From CAYTSA01 sp964440345 (GTDB lineage: Bacteria; Desulfobacterota; Desulfovibrionia; Desulfovibrionales; Desulfovibrionaceae), in NCBI GenBank assembly GCA_964440345.1, contig CAYTSA010000076.1, forward strand, positions 1 to 19,358: a stretch of DNA of 19,358 bases, read 5' to 3'. Made by a program: the position numbers and the translations under genes. The notes below the pieces were generated by a model. The model was given only the letters and a program-made list of their open reading frames with translations, did not search any database and was not told where the DNA came from. Each line of letters starts with the position of its first letter. The first letter of the stretch is position 1. Below, piece after piece: positions 1-7,989 of the stretch.

Positions 1-4
1 ATAG

Positions 5-55
5 CAAAAAAAGGTCAAATTTTTTGATTTTTGACCCGAGAATGGTAAACTTGGG
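5..55. repeat. Left copy of 51-bp terminal inverted repeat
   Basis: This segment is the exact reverse complement of 19308-19358, 51 of 51 bases, and identity stops at base 56. It contains a small internal hairpin (GGTCAAA at 13-19 with TTTGACC at 30-36). Read on the plus strand, 38-55 encodes ENGKLG, which is also seen in the transposase remnant at the right end. The right copy reaches the last base of the window, so the true repeat may be longer than 51 bp. The simplest reading is a contig broken at a dispersed repeat; a real element boundary is the alternative. Confidence 0.9.
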
Positions 56-596
56 ATAACTAATTGGGGTATTCGTCACTGTGTTGGGGCAGACATCGTC
101 TATAAATGCAGTGGGAGTACCGGCGAGGTTGTGCGCCGCACACCGTTTGGCGCGTTCCGGCTCGTCATGCCTGCGCACGCATGCACCCAGGAATTATCTC
201 TTTTTGTCACATCGGAACGGACAAAATGCCAAATTCCCATATTCTCAAATTCCCAAATTTCTGGACCCCTGTGTTCGCAGGGGTGACGACGCGGCAGGAT
301 CTACCGCAGAGTAGAATGCGCTAAGGGTGTGGCGATTTATTGAATGTGGCTATCCCCGATACATCAAGGCTTACTGTGTCGATTCTCCACAGTTGTTGGG
401 GGCGAGCTTGAGGGCGGCGGCTGTGAGTTGTTCTGGTGATTGCAAGGGAAGTCTTCACTGTAATGATGGTCGGCGTCAGCATGCAAGTGACTCAGGGAAA
501 AGAGAATCACGGCCGCGCCATGAACGGCGTTTTGTGCGTACAATGTTTTGATTGTCATTCGCGATGGTCATATGTTTCTCACAAGATGTTTTGATC
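56..596. other. Gene-free stretch with no recognisable intact gene
   Basis: I see no coding region here that I can support. Short open frames exist on both strands but have no family signature, no convincing ribosome binding site and composition that does not look coding. The stretch contains the palindromic repeat at 265-284. Just before the broken antitoxin gene lies a small dyad, ACAAT-N6-ATTGT (540-555), which could be a relic of an autoregulatory operator; this is weak. The stretch probably consists of decayed accessory DNA. Confidence 0.5.
265..284. repeat. Short palindromic dispersed-type repeat
   Basis: Arms ACCCCTG (265-271) and CAGGGGT (278-284) enclose the loop TGTTCG. The context TGGACCCC...GGGGTGACGA resembles a very common class of small intergenic palindromes in proteobacteria (TGGATTCCCGC...GCGGGAATGACGA type). 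Only this copy is present in the window, so assignment to that class rests on resemblance. Confidence 0.5.
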
Positions 597-822
597 ATGC
601 CACGGACTACTACGCCGGGAAGCAACGTAAGGATCAACCTTCAGACTGCTTCTGAACAGCGCAATCTGATTGACAGGCCGCGCAAGAAACCATTCTCGAT
701 CAGGCGCTGTTTCCCGTTACAGCCGAAACATTCGAAACGTCCAGAAGTTTTTACATAGCCTGCCGGAAGAGAATGAGCGTTTGAACTCCCTCATGGCCCG
801 TAAGCCAGGGTGGGATGCGTGA
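597..822 (+). pseudogene. Degraded DUF1778 / TacA-type antitoxin gene
   Basis: The ATG at 597 opens a frame giving MPRTTTPGSNVRINLQTASE and QRNLIDR, a good match to the DNA-binding ribbon-helix-helix start of DUF1778 (TacA) antitoxins. The reading then shifts: one frame gives AAQETILDQALFPVTAETFE, resembling the middle and C-terminal family core, and a further frame gives NERLNSLMARKPGWDA ending at TGA 820-822, which resembles the family C-terminus (N-RL--L---PWD). The gene thus carries at least two frameshifts. About 25 residues usually found between LIDRAA and the LLDQ-like motif are missing. The cognate GNAT acetyltransferase toxin (TacT) normally follows directly, but nothing recognisable does. 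The antitoxin relic is seen from sequence; toxin loss is inferred. Confidence 0.72.
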
Positions 823-984
823 TCTGTGCTCGGCGTCTTTGCGCGGCGCAGCGCCTTGTCTCGCTCTTCCGGGCCGGCGGACTATGACGGAGTTATTAAG
901 GCTTCCTGTTTATGCTGCAAAGTCAGTACGTTGATCGCCGACCACGCGCAGCGCGGGCGTTATGCAAAGTTCTGGAAGGGGAGC
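823..984. other. Gene-free spacer after the broken antitoxin gene
   Basis: No coding region or RNA gene is supported. This is where a TacT-type acetyltransferase toxin gene would be expected to start, but none of the translations of this spacer shows an acetyltransferase signature. Confidence 0.4.
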
Positions 985-1018
985 CGAGGGGAAACCTCTT
1001 TCAAGAGGTTTCCCCTCG
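985..1018. terminator. Long perfect hairpin behind the terminase gene
   Basis: A 16-bp perfect stem (985-1000 with 1003-1018, core GGGGAAACCTC/GAGGTTTCCCC) lies 25 nt beyond the terminase stop codon. It is flanked by further partly complementary bases (GGAAGGGG at 974-981 against CTTTCCCCC downstream). No good T-tract follows on either strand, so it is not a textbook intrinsic terminator. Hairpins of this GGGGAAACCT...AGGTTTCCCC type are familiar to me behind genes in Desulfovibrio-like genomes and may act in termination or RNA 3'-end stability. Confidence 0.6.
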
Positions 1019-1042
1019 AATACTTTCCCCCACAATAGCCTC

Positions 1043-2488
1043 TCAATATCCGGCTCCGGCGTCGGCCGGACGAAAGCCTGGCGTTTTTCTTCCTGCTTTT
1101 CTCGCGGCTCCGTGGCCTGCTTCGGCGGCCAGGGCGGCGTACTGCAGTGCGTCGTGCAGGTGGCTGTACATGTTTTTGGCTGGCTGGTCCTTATAGCGTT
1201 CTTCGCCCGCGGTCTGGACGCGTTCCAGTTTGTAGCCGCCCAGGAAGCCCTTGCGCAGTTGTTTGCACCGGGGCGAGAGCTGGAAGGCTGGCATGTCGTC
1301 CAGCTGTGTAGACAAGAAGCCGGCCACGGCTTCTCGCCGGGCCATGAATTCGTTGGTCCGCGCGGGCTGGGTGGGCAGCTTGGCTGCGGCCAGTTCGTCC
1401 ATGCAGGTGCGCTCGTCGGTCTGGGCCCGGGTGCGGCCGGCCGGGTCGCCCACGCTGCGCAGGGCGAGCCCGGGGAAGCGCCGGTCCAGCAGGGGCCGCA
1501 CTGCGTCCCGGGCAAAGGACCGGACGCCCAGCCCTGTGGCCTGCAGCTCGTCCAGCACGAGCAGCCGGCCCCGGGGGCAGACCTGAGCGAAGACGCAGGC
1601 CGGGGTCAGGCCGAAGTCCCAGCCAAGGATGAGGGGCCGGCCGGCCATGGGCGCTATATTTGCGGCGGCGGCGTGCCTTGCGTCGTCGTATTCGGGATAG
1701 ACGGGCCGGCCGGACTCGACCACGCCGTACTGTCCAAGAATGTAGACTTTTATCCATTCTGCGGTCTTGCCGGGTATCTGGCGCAGCCAGTAATCGTGGC
1801 CGGCGGGCAGGTTTTCCACGTTTTCCGCGTCCGGGTTGGGGCGGTACTCCCCGTTGCACTGCAACAGGGGCGGGGGCTGGCGAAAGAACTCCCAGCCCTG
1901 GGGCCGGTGTTCTTCGGCCAGCTTGTACCACCAGTGGTCGTCGTCGGGCGGGTTGGTGTCCATAATTACGCCGGACCAGCCGGCCCGGGAGCCGGGCTTG
2001 GCGTCGCGCTTTGGGGGAAAGCGGCCCACCCGGCCGATGAGCCCGTCCACCACGGCCTTGGGCACTTCCCGGGCCTCGTTTATCCAGGCGCCGGTCAGCT
2101 CCAGGGAGAGCAGCTTGCGGGCGTCGTCCGGCCGGTTCAGCGCCATAAAGAGCACCTCCATGTCCAGCCGGCCGGCGTTTCCCATATCTGTGGCGAACCG
2201 GCAGGTCACAGGATGGCTCCAAGTGATGCGGGCCAAGGCTTCGGGGGCCCACTCGGTCCAGGTCTTGATGGTGGTGGTGCGCAATTCCGGGTAGGTATTG
2301 CGCACCACGGCCCAGCGGCTACGGCGCACATTGTGGCTGTTGGCCGGCTGTTGCAAAGATTTGATGATCATTTCCAGGCACATGGCCGAGGATTTGCCAG
2401 AGCCAATGGGCCCCATCACGCCGCGGACAAACGCCGGACTGGCGTGGAACCGGGCCAGCGTGGGGGTGGAACGGTAGCGTATGCGCAT
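1043..2488 (-). CDS. Phage terminase large subunit (orphan)
   Basis: Product of 481 aa, the usual length for a TerL motor that packages viral DNA. The N-terminal ATPase shows Walker A GPIGSGKSS (26-34, Lys32), a Walker B-like segment LTGAWINEAREV (131-142, with Asn-Glu in place of Asp-Glu) and a coupling segment around IMDTNP (175-180). The C-terminal RNase H-like nuclease is indicated by GWDFG (Asp291), VGDPAG (Asp348) and HLHDALQY (Asp446). The ATG at 2488 follows AAGGAG with 8-nt spacing. No small terminase, portal, protease or capsid gene lies beside it: upstream is a divergent kinase gene and downstream only a hairpin and decayed DNA. It looks like a prophage or gene-transfer-agent remnant whose frame and motifs are still intact. 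Whether it is expressed cannot be told. Confidence 0.93.
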   Translation of the reverse strand: MRIRYRSTPTLARFHASPAFVRGVMGPIGSGKSSAMCLEMIIKSLQQPANSHNVRRSRWAVVRNTYPELRTTTIKTWTEWAPEALARITWSHPVTCRFATDMGNAGRLDMEVLFMALNRPDDARKLLSLELTGAWINEAREVPKAVVDGLIGRVGRFPPKRDAKPGSRAGWSGVIMDTNPPDDDHWWYKLAEEHRPQGWEFFRQPPPLLQCNGEYRPNPDAENVENLPAGHDYWLRQIPGKTAEWIKVYILGQYGVVESGRPVYPEYDDARHAAAANIAPMAGRPLILGWDFGLTPACVFAQVCPRGRLLVLDELQATGLGVRSFARDAVRPLLDRRFPGLALRSVGDPAGRTRAQTDERTCMDELAAAKLPTQPARTNEFMARREAVAGFLSTQLDDMPAFQLSPRCKQLRKGFLGGYKLERVQTAGEERYKDQPAKNMYSHLHDALQYAALAAEAGHGAARKAGRKTPGFRPADAGAGY

Positions 2489-2589
2489 GATTGTGTCTCC
2501 TTGGTGTGACGCAACCTACCGGAAATGCATATGATGCCGGAACGTTGAAGACCTTCCCGCAGCGAGGGGAAAATTATGCGGCAAATTCA

Positions 2590-2620
2590 TTGACGTCAGG
2601 TTCTGTTTTCGGCACATACT
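2590..2620 (+). promoter_or_regulatory. Candidate promoter for the kinase operon
   Basis: TTGACG (2590-2595) and CATACT (2615-2620) resemble sigma70 -35 and -10 elements, but the 19-bp spacer is longer than ideal. It sits 31 bp before the kinase ATG, in the only gap between the divergent terminase and kinase genes. Moderate to weak call. Confidence 0.35.
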
Positions 2621-2651
2621 GCATAGAGGCGTCTTTGCGCGCCATTGCCGT

Positions 2652-4043
2652 ATGAACGATGCGAACCACGTTTTGGTTGTCGAGGACAACGCAAAGGATT
2701 CTGAAGCATTTGAGTCTTTTGCCGCATCCTGCGGACTACCCTACCACTTTGCGATGGTCCAGACTCTGGGCCAGGCCCGGCAGCGTCTGGCCGAGCGCCA
2801 GTATGCGATTGTCGTCTCCGCCCTTGCCGTGCAGGATGGATTTGCCACAGAGCTGCTGGACGACCTGGGGACGACGCCGCTTATCGTGCTTGCGCCGGCG
2901 GACAGCGCGGCCGAGGCGGTGCGGGCAATGAAGGGCGGCGCCGCCGACTGCCTGGTCAAGGATACTGAACAGAAGCACCTGCAGCTGATTCCTGCGGCGC
3001 TGGACGCGGTCTTGCAGCAGCGCCGGACACTGGACACGCTGGGCATGCTGTCCCAGGCCATGCAGTCCTTGTCGGACAGCATCTGCGTTACGGACGTGAA
3101 CAACACCATCGTCTTTGTGAACCATGCGTTTTGCGACGCTTACGGGTACGGTGAGCACGAGGTGGACGGCCAGCCGCTACGGATTCTGTGGCCGGAGTCG
3201 GCTTCGGAGCAGGACGTGAGCCCGGCCTTGTCGCTGGAAGACAAGAGCGAATGGAGCGGGGAGACGCAGCACAGGCGCAAGGACGGAATTGGTTTTGTGG
3301 TGTCTTTCACCCGCACCTTGATTATAGACTCCACCGGGGCGGCCCTGGGCGTGTTGGGCGTGTCCCGGGACGTGTCCGGCCGCCAAGCGGTCGAGCAAAG
3401 GCTTAAAGCCTCGCTGCAGGAAAAGGAAGTGCTGCTCAAGGAGGTCCACCACAGGGTCAAGAACAACCTGCAGGTGGTCTCCAGCCTGCTGCATCTGCAG
3501 TCCTCTTATGTCAGCGACGAGCAATCCCTCGACGTGTTGCGGGACAGTCAGAACCGGATCAAGTCCATGGCGTTGATCCACGAGAGGCTGTACCGGTCCA
3601 CCAACCTGACGACTGTGGACTTCGGCGAATACGTGCACAGCCTTATCCGCCATATCAAGAGTTCTTTCAAAAATTTGCCCATGGTGCGGGTGGAGACAGA
3701 CATTGAGCATGTGTATTTTGACGTGGACGTTGCCATTCCCTGCGGGCTTATCGTCAACGAGCTGCTTTCCAACGCGCTCAAGCACGGGTTCAAGGACACG
3801 CAGGAAGGCGGCCAGGGCTGCGTGTCCATTCTGCTGGGCCGGCGTAGCAACGGGGAATACGTTCTTTCGGTTCAGGACAACGGGGCAGGTTTTCCCGAAG
3901 GCATAGAAATGCTGGACGAGGCCAGTTCCCTGGGGCTGCAACTCGTCCGGACCCTGGCCCAGCAGCTGGGGGGCAGGGTTTCCTTGCAATCCGGGCCCGG
4001 CGCCAGCATCAAAGTGGCCTTTCGGCCCAAGGACCCAGTGTAA
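2652..4043 (+). CDS. Hybrid PAS/HisKA_2 sensor histidine kinase with degenerate receiver
   Basis: Product of 463 aa with no membrane segment, so probably cytoplasmic. Residues 6-123 look like a response-regulator receiver (VLVVEDN start, acidic pair Glu11-Asp12, Lys103 in CLVKD). The phosphoacceptor position reads Ala57 (SALAVQDG, where an Asp is normal), and the usual Thr/Ser near residue 81 is also absent. A PAS domain follows at about 133-245. The HisKA_2-type dimerisation box is KEVHHRVKNNLQ (263-274) with phospho-His at 266 or 267. The HATPase core has an N-box NELLSNALKHG (369-379) and a G1 box DNGAGFP (409-415). No strong ribosome site precedes the ATG; AGAGG lies about 22 nt upstream. 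Its stop overlaps the sppA-like start by one base (TAATG), so the two are probably co-translated. The partner regulator is not in the window. Confidence 0.9.
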   Translation: MNDANHVLVVEDNAKDSEAFESFAASCGLPYHFAMVQTLGQARQRLAERQYAIVVSALAVQDGFATELLDDLGTTPLIVLAPADSAAEAVRAMKGGAADCLVKDTEQKHLQLIPAALDAVLQQRRTLDTLGMLSQAMQSLSDSICVTDVNNTIVFVNHAFCDAYGYGEHEVDGQPLRILWPESASEQDVSPALSLEDKSEWSGETQHRRKDGIGFVVSFTRTLIIDSTGAALGVLGVSRDVSGRQAVEQRLKASLQEKEVLLKEVHHRVKNNLQVVSSLLHLQSSYVSDEQSLDVLRDSQNRIKSMALIHERLYRSTNLTTVDFGEYVHSLIRHIKSSFKNLPMVRVETDIEHVYFDVDVAIPCGLIVNELLSNALKHGFKDTQEGGQGCVSILLGRRSNGEYVLSVQDNGAGFPEGIEMLDEASSLGLQLVRTLAQQLGGRVSLQSGPGASIKVAFRPKDPV

Positions 4044-5029
4044 TGCCTCGATGCTTCGCTCTTTTGTGCGCTTTGTTGCTGTGCGCGGCCGCCTGCTCGC
4101 CTCGGGTTTCCCTGCTGGGAAGCAGCCAGGCAGACCCGCTGCAGGAGACGACGTTGCGGGGCAAGGGGCCAAATAAAATTTTGCTGATCCACGCCCGGGG
4201 CTTTCTGGACAGCGCGCCCAACGACACGTTGCTGGGCCAGAGGCCCAGCAACGTGCAGGAGATCGTTTCCCGGCTGGAAAAGGCCAGAGAGGACGACGCG
4301 GTCAAGGCGGTGCTGCTGGCGGTGGACAGTCCAGGCGGCACGGCTGCGGACAGCCAGACCCTGCACCACGAGGTGCTGCGGTTTAAGCACGAGACAGGCG
4401 CGCCGGTGGCGGCCATGCTCATGACTGTGGCCGCCTCCGGCGGGTACTACCTGGCGACTGCCGCAGATCGCATCGTGGCCCACCCCGCGGTCATCACCGG
4501 CTCCATAGGAACCATATTCATCCGCCCGGACGTGACTGGGCTCATGGACATGGTTGGCGTAAAGGCCGAGGTGATCAAAACCGGCCGGCACAAGGACATG
4601 GTTTCGCCTTTCCGGGACTCCACGCCGCAGGAGCGGGCCTTGGTTCAGACCATTATTGACGAGCAGAACAGCGCATTTCTGGCTGCAGTGCAGCAGAGCC
4701 GGAACCTTTCCGACGCTACGCTGCAGGACGTGGCCGACGCGCGGATACTGTCTGCAGGCGAGGCGGTGCGGCTGGGGCTGGCGGACCGGATCGGAACCAT
4801 GGAGGACGCGCTGGCCGTTGCCCGGGAGCTGACCGGCCTGGAAGAGGAAGAGACCTCGGTGACGGTCTACCGCCGCACGGAGTATGAGAACGACACCGTG
4901 TACAACACGGCCTCGGGGCTGGCTGGTCCGGCGCTTCCATCGTTGCTGGGCCCTGTCATGAACCGCTATCTGGCCGGTCCGCGTACGGGGGTGTACCACG
5001 TGTGGGCCCCGGAGTGGGCCTGGGAGTAA
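4043..5029 (+). CDS. sppA: Lipoprotein-type signal peptide peptidase SppA (S49 family)
   Basis: Product of 328 aa, the size of short SppA proteases that degrade remnant signal peptides at the inner membrane. It has the family blocks AVDSPGG (93-99), AASGGYYLATAADRIVA (130-146) and GSIGTIF (153-159). The catalytic pair appears to be Ser132 (ASGGY) and Lys184 (TGRHKDMVSPFR), matching the Ser/Lys dyad of the Bacillus-type enzyme. The N-terminus has a hydrophobic stretch ending in CAAAC with Cys18. This suggests a lipoprotein signal rather than the usual membrane anchor, although the lipobox has Ala instead of Leu at -3. The start codon overlaps the kinase stop. The next gene begins 3 nt downstream, so it is inside a tight operon. 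The S49 assignment is firm; the symbol follows the family and the exact substrate is inferred. Confidence 0.9.
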   Translation: MPRCFALLCALLLCAAACSPRVSLLGSSQADPLQETTLRGKGPNKILLIHARGFLDSAPNDTLLGQRPSNVQEIVSRLEKAREDDAVKAVLLAVDSPGGTAADSQTLHHEVLRFKHETGAPVAAMLMTVAASGGYYLATAADRIVAHPAVITGSIGTIFIRPDVTGLMDMVGVKAEVIKTGRHKDMVSPFRDSTPQERALVQTIIDEQNSAFLAAVQQSRNLSDATLQDVADARILSAGEAVRLGLADRIGTMEDALAVARELTGLEEEETSVTVYRRTEYENDTVYNTASGLAGPALPSLLGPVMNRYLAGPRTGVYHVWAPEWAWE

Positions 5030-5032
5030 GCC

Positions 5033-5971
5033 GTGTTTGCAGCCATGCTCCGGCGGCTACGAGACCGCGCCCACCTGCTGGGCTGGGTGCGGCGGGACAA
5101 GTTGTACATTTTTCCCACCAAGTTCGGCTGGCTGTTTCTGCTGACACTGCTCGGCATGCTCTGGGGTTCTTCAAACTATACCAACAGCTTAGGCTTTATT
5201 CTTACTTTTTTGCTCGGCGGTGCAGTCTTTGTCTCCATGTTCCATACTCACGCCATGCTCAAGAACGTACGGCCGGTTTCGTTCAAGGTTGAGCCAGTCT
5301 TTGCCGGGCAAGCCGCAGTTTTTGACATAGGCGTGCGCACAGAGGGGCGGCCGCGGTACGCCGTGGAATTTCAATTGGACGACGCAGAGCCCGTGACGGC
5401 GGATTTGTTGCCCGACAGGGAGAACCGTGTCCGGCCGGCCATGGCCGCCGAGCAGCGGGGACTGTTGCGGCCTCGGCGCGGGGTGTGCGTGTCCACGGTC
5501 TGGCCTTTTGGCTTGTTCCGGGCCTGGACATGGCCAGATTTTCCAGTGCAGTGCGTGGTGTATCCCGCTCCGGCGGAAGGGGAAACAGACCTGGCCTTTG
5601 CCCGGACCGGCGCAGGCGGGGAAGGGCAGACCAGTGGGCCGGGCGTGGACGATTTTGACGAGATTCGCCAGTACCGCCACGGCGATTCACCCCAGCGCAT
5701 CGCCTGGAAGGCCTCGTTCCGAGGGTACGGGTTGATGACCAAGCAGTTCCAAGGCTTATACGGGGCCTCTGCGTTGCTGGACTGGGAGCAGCTGCCCGCA
5801 GCCGACCCAGAGGACAAGCTTTCCCTGCTCTGCGCCATGGTGCTCAAGGCCGACGCAGAGAATATGAGCTATGGGCTAAAGCTGCCCGGCCTGCTCATAG
5901 AACCGGACACGGGCGAGCAACACAAGCGCAAGTGCCTGGAGGCCTTGGCCTTGTTTGAGGCCGCGCCGTGA
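5033..5971 (+). CDS. DUF58 domain membrane protein
   Basis: Product of 312 aa starting at GTG 5033, chosen because GGGAG lies 6 nt upstream; an ATG at 5045 is the alternative and would drop four residues. Two membrane segments lie at about 32-46 and 52-70, followed by a beta-rich domain and the DUF58 signature DDFDEIRQYRHGDSPQRIAW (206-225). Unlike VWA-like relatives, only the DUF58 core is present. Such proteins usually occur with a MoxR ATPase and a transglutaminase-like membrane protein. The transglutaminase follows here with a 4-nt overlap (GTGA), while MoxR is missing from the window. Role in envelope stress or protein assembly is suggested by family context only. Confidence 0.88.
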   Translation: MFAAMLRRLRDRAHLLGWVRRDKLYIFPTKFGWLFLLTLLGMLWGSSNYTNSLGFILTFLLGGAVFVSMFHTHAMLKNVRPVSFKVEPVFAGQAAVFDIGVRTEGRPRYAVEFQLDDAEPVTADLLPDRENRVRPAMAAEQRGLLRPRRGVCVSTVWPFGLFRAWTWPDFPVQCVVYPAPAEGETDLAFARTGAGGEGQTSGPGVDDFDEIRQYRHGDSPQRIAWKASFRGYGLMTKQFQGLYGASALLDWEQLPAADPEDKLSLLCAMVLKADAENMSYGLKLPGLLIEPDTGEQHKRKCLEALALFEAAP

Positions 5972-7989
5972 ACCGCGTCCACCTGTTGCCCATCATCGCA
6001 GTGCTGTGCGTGTCCACTGCCCCCCACCTGGGCCGGCTGCCATTGTGGGTTTCGCTAACCTGCATCTGTTCCTGGTTCTATTTGCTGTATGGGTTAAACA
6101 GGCACATCCCCCTGCCAGGAAAAAAAACGCTGGCGTTCCTCACCGTGCTTTTGGTGCTGTTGAACGTGTTGACTTTTGGCCGCATTTTCGGCCGCGACGC
6201 CGGCGTGTCCATGCTGGCGTTGATGCTGGCGTTAAAACCCTTCGAGATAAGCACAGCCAGGGACCGGCTCATCACCATCCTGCTGGCTCTGTTTCTGATA
6301 ATCTTCAACCTGTTCTATTCGGAATCCTTTTCCATGGCTGTGTACATGGTTTTTGCGGCCCTGGCTGTGCTGGCTGTGCTCAACCATTTGCACCATCCCC
6401 TGCCGCGGCAGGGGCTCGGTCTGGAGTCCCTTGCCGTGCAGATACGGCCGTCATTGCGCACGGCCGGGGTTATTATGCTGCAGGCGCTGCCCGTGCTGCT
6501 TGTCCTGTTTTTGCTTTTTCCCCGCATGCCTGCCGGATTGGGCGTGCGGGACGCGTCGCGGAAGTATTCCGGCCTGAAGGACACATTGGAGCTGGGCGGC
6601 TTGAGCCGCATGGCCTTAAGCCGCGACCCGGCTTTTCGGGCGGAGTTCAACGGCCCGGCTCCGCCGCGCTCGCTGCTGTACTGGCGCGGCTTCACCTTGT
6701 GGCGTTTTGACAGCGCTGCATGGATTCGCGGAGACTCCTTGCCGGAAACGGACAGGCCGCTGCTGGGGAAAGGCCCGGCGGAGTACTCCATTATTCTGGA
6801 GCCGCACGGCGAAACGTGGCTGTATACCCTGGATATGCCCGGCAACACCCCGGTGTACGGGCCGGACCGGCGCTCGCCGCGGGGCCGGTATATACCGCCG
6901 GCAAGGGCGGCCATGCTGGCTGACAGAACACTGCAACTGCCTAAAGAACTTAAGAAAAAACTGCAGTACGACATGACCTCGTTTATGCAGTACAATACGG
7001 GCGAGCCCGAGGTGCATCTTGAAAGAGGGCTAGAACTGCCGTCCCGCATCAATCCCAGGTCCAGAAAACTTGCACGCCAGTGGCGCGCGGAAGAACAAGC
7101 AGCCAACAAGATAGCCGCCAGGGGGCTGGAATATATCACGAACAACCCTTTTTACTACACGCTGGACGCGCCGGAAGTGAGCGGGCTGAACCGCATTGAC
7201 CAGTTTCTTTTTGAAACGCGTAAGGGCTTCTGCGAGCATTACGCTGCGGCGTACTGTTTTCTCATGCGGGCTGCAGGGGTTCCCTGCCGCATTGTCATGG
7301 GCTACCAGGGCGGAGAATACAATGAAGTGGGCGATTATTACATGGTCCGGGCTATGGAGGCACACGCTTGGAATGAGGTGTACCTACAGGGCCAGGGCTG
7401 GGTTCGGGTGGACCCAACGGCCGCAGTGGCGCCGGAGCGGGTAGAGCAAAATATGATGAGCGCCCTGGACGAATATCCCTTTACTGGGGGGCTTTCCATG
7501 GTGGAGCTGGAGCGGCGTTTTCCCCCCCTTATCAAGGCCCGCCAAACGTGGGACGCGGTAAACTATGCCTGGAACCGCTGGGTGTTGGACTATACATACG
7601 AAAAGCAGAAAAAACTCCTCTCGCGCTTTGGCCTGGACATCGACTCCTGGAAAGGCATGCTCAAAACTGTGGGGGCCATGCTCGGTTCCATGCTGCTGCT
7701 GGCCGGCGTTGTGTATCTGTTTTTGCGCCGGTCCGGCGCCGCCCGCCAGCAGGACAGGGTCCGCCGGCTGTACGACAGGTTTTGCCGTAAGCTGGCCAAC
7801 GCCGGCGTAGTCCGCCGGCCGGACCAGGGGCCAGAAGACTTTGCCCTGCAGGCGGCGCAACTGCGGCCGGACCTGGCGGACGAGATATGGGACATATCCC
7901 GGCGCTACGCGGCCCTGCGCTATGGCAAGGCCGCACGCGAAGGCGGCGTGAAAGAACTGGACGAGCGCGTCCGCCGGTTCAAAACGTGA
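5968..7989 (+). CDS. TgpA-like transglutaminase membrane protein (DUF3488)
   Basis: Product of 673 aa starting at GTG 5968, which overlaps the DUF58 stop as GTGA. The first 185 residues hold several membrane helices (DUF3488-like). A soluble domain follows with the transglutaminase triad Cys422 (RKGFCEHYAAAY), His466 (AMEAHAWNEVY) and Asp482 (WVRVDPTAAV). Another membrane helix lies at about 567-587, and the tail is a charged cytosolic DUF4129-like region. This matches the TgpA/YebA layout in which the catalytic domain faces the periplasm. The physiological substrate is unknown for most members. It is the last gene of the kinase-SppA-DUF58 cluster and its stop codon directly abuts the stop of the convergent permease gene. 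Confidence 0.9.
   Translation: MNRVHLLPIIAVLCVSTAPHLGRLPLWVSLTCICSWFYLLYGLNRHIPLPGKKTLAFLTVLLVLLNVLTFGRIFGRDAGVSMLALMLALKPFEISTARDRLITILLALFLIIFNLFYSESFSMAVYMVFAALAVLAVLNHLHHPLPRQGLGLESLAVQIRPSLRTAGVIMLQALPVLLVLFLLFPRMPAGLGVRDASRKYSGLKDTLELGGLSRMALSRDPAFRAEFNGPAPPRSLLYWRGFTLWRFDSAAWIRGDSLPETDRPLLGKGPAEYSIILEPHGETWLYTLDMPGNTPVYGPDRRSPRGRYIPPARAAMLADRTLQLPKELKKKLQYDMTSFMQYNTGEPEVHLERGLELPSRINPRSRKLARQWRAEEQAANKIAARGLEYITNNPFYYTLDAPEVSGLNRIDQFLFETRKGFCEHYAAAYCFLMRAAGVPCRIVMGYQGGEYNEVGDYYMVRAMEAHAWNEVYLQGQGWVRVDPTAAVAPERVEQNMMSALDEYPFTGGLSMVELERRFPPLIKARQTWDAVNYAWNRWVLDYTYEKQKKLLSRFGLDIDSWKGMLKTVGAMLGSMLLLAGVVYLFLRRSGAARQQDRVRRLYDRFCRKLANAGVVRRPDQGPEDFALQAAQLRPDLADEIWDISRRYAALRYGKAAREGGVKELDERVRRFKT

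Noticed and set aside
364..558. A 64-codon minus-strand frame in the left gene-free stretch, with a hydrophobic start and His-rich middle
   Set aside because: No ribosome site or homology that I recognise, and it lies in decayed DNA. Composition alone does not support a gene.
962..2509. A 515-codon open frame on the plus strand antisense to the terminase
   Set aside because: Its translation is low in structure and has no family motif, whereas the minus strand encodes a clear terminase with ATPase and nuclease motifs. It is a shadow frame caused by GC-rich codon usage.
3177..4172. A 331-codon minus-strand open frame opposite the kinase
   Set aside because: It mirrors the kinase coding bias, has no recognisable domain and no ribosome site.
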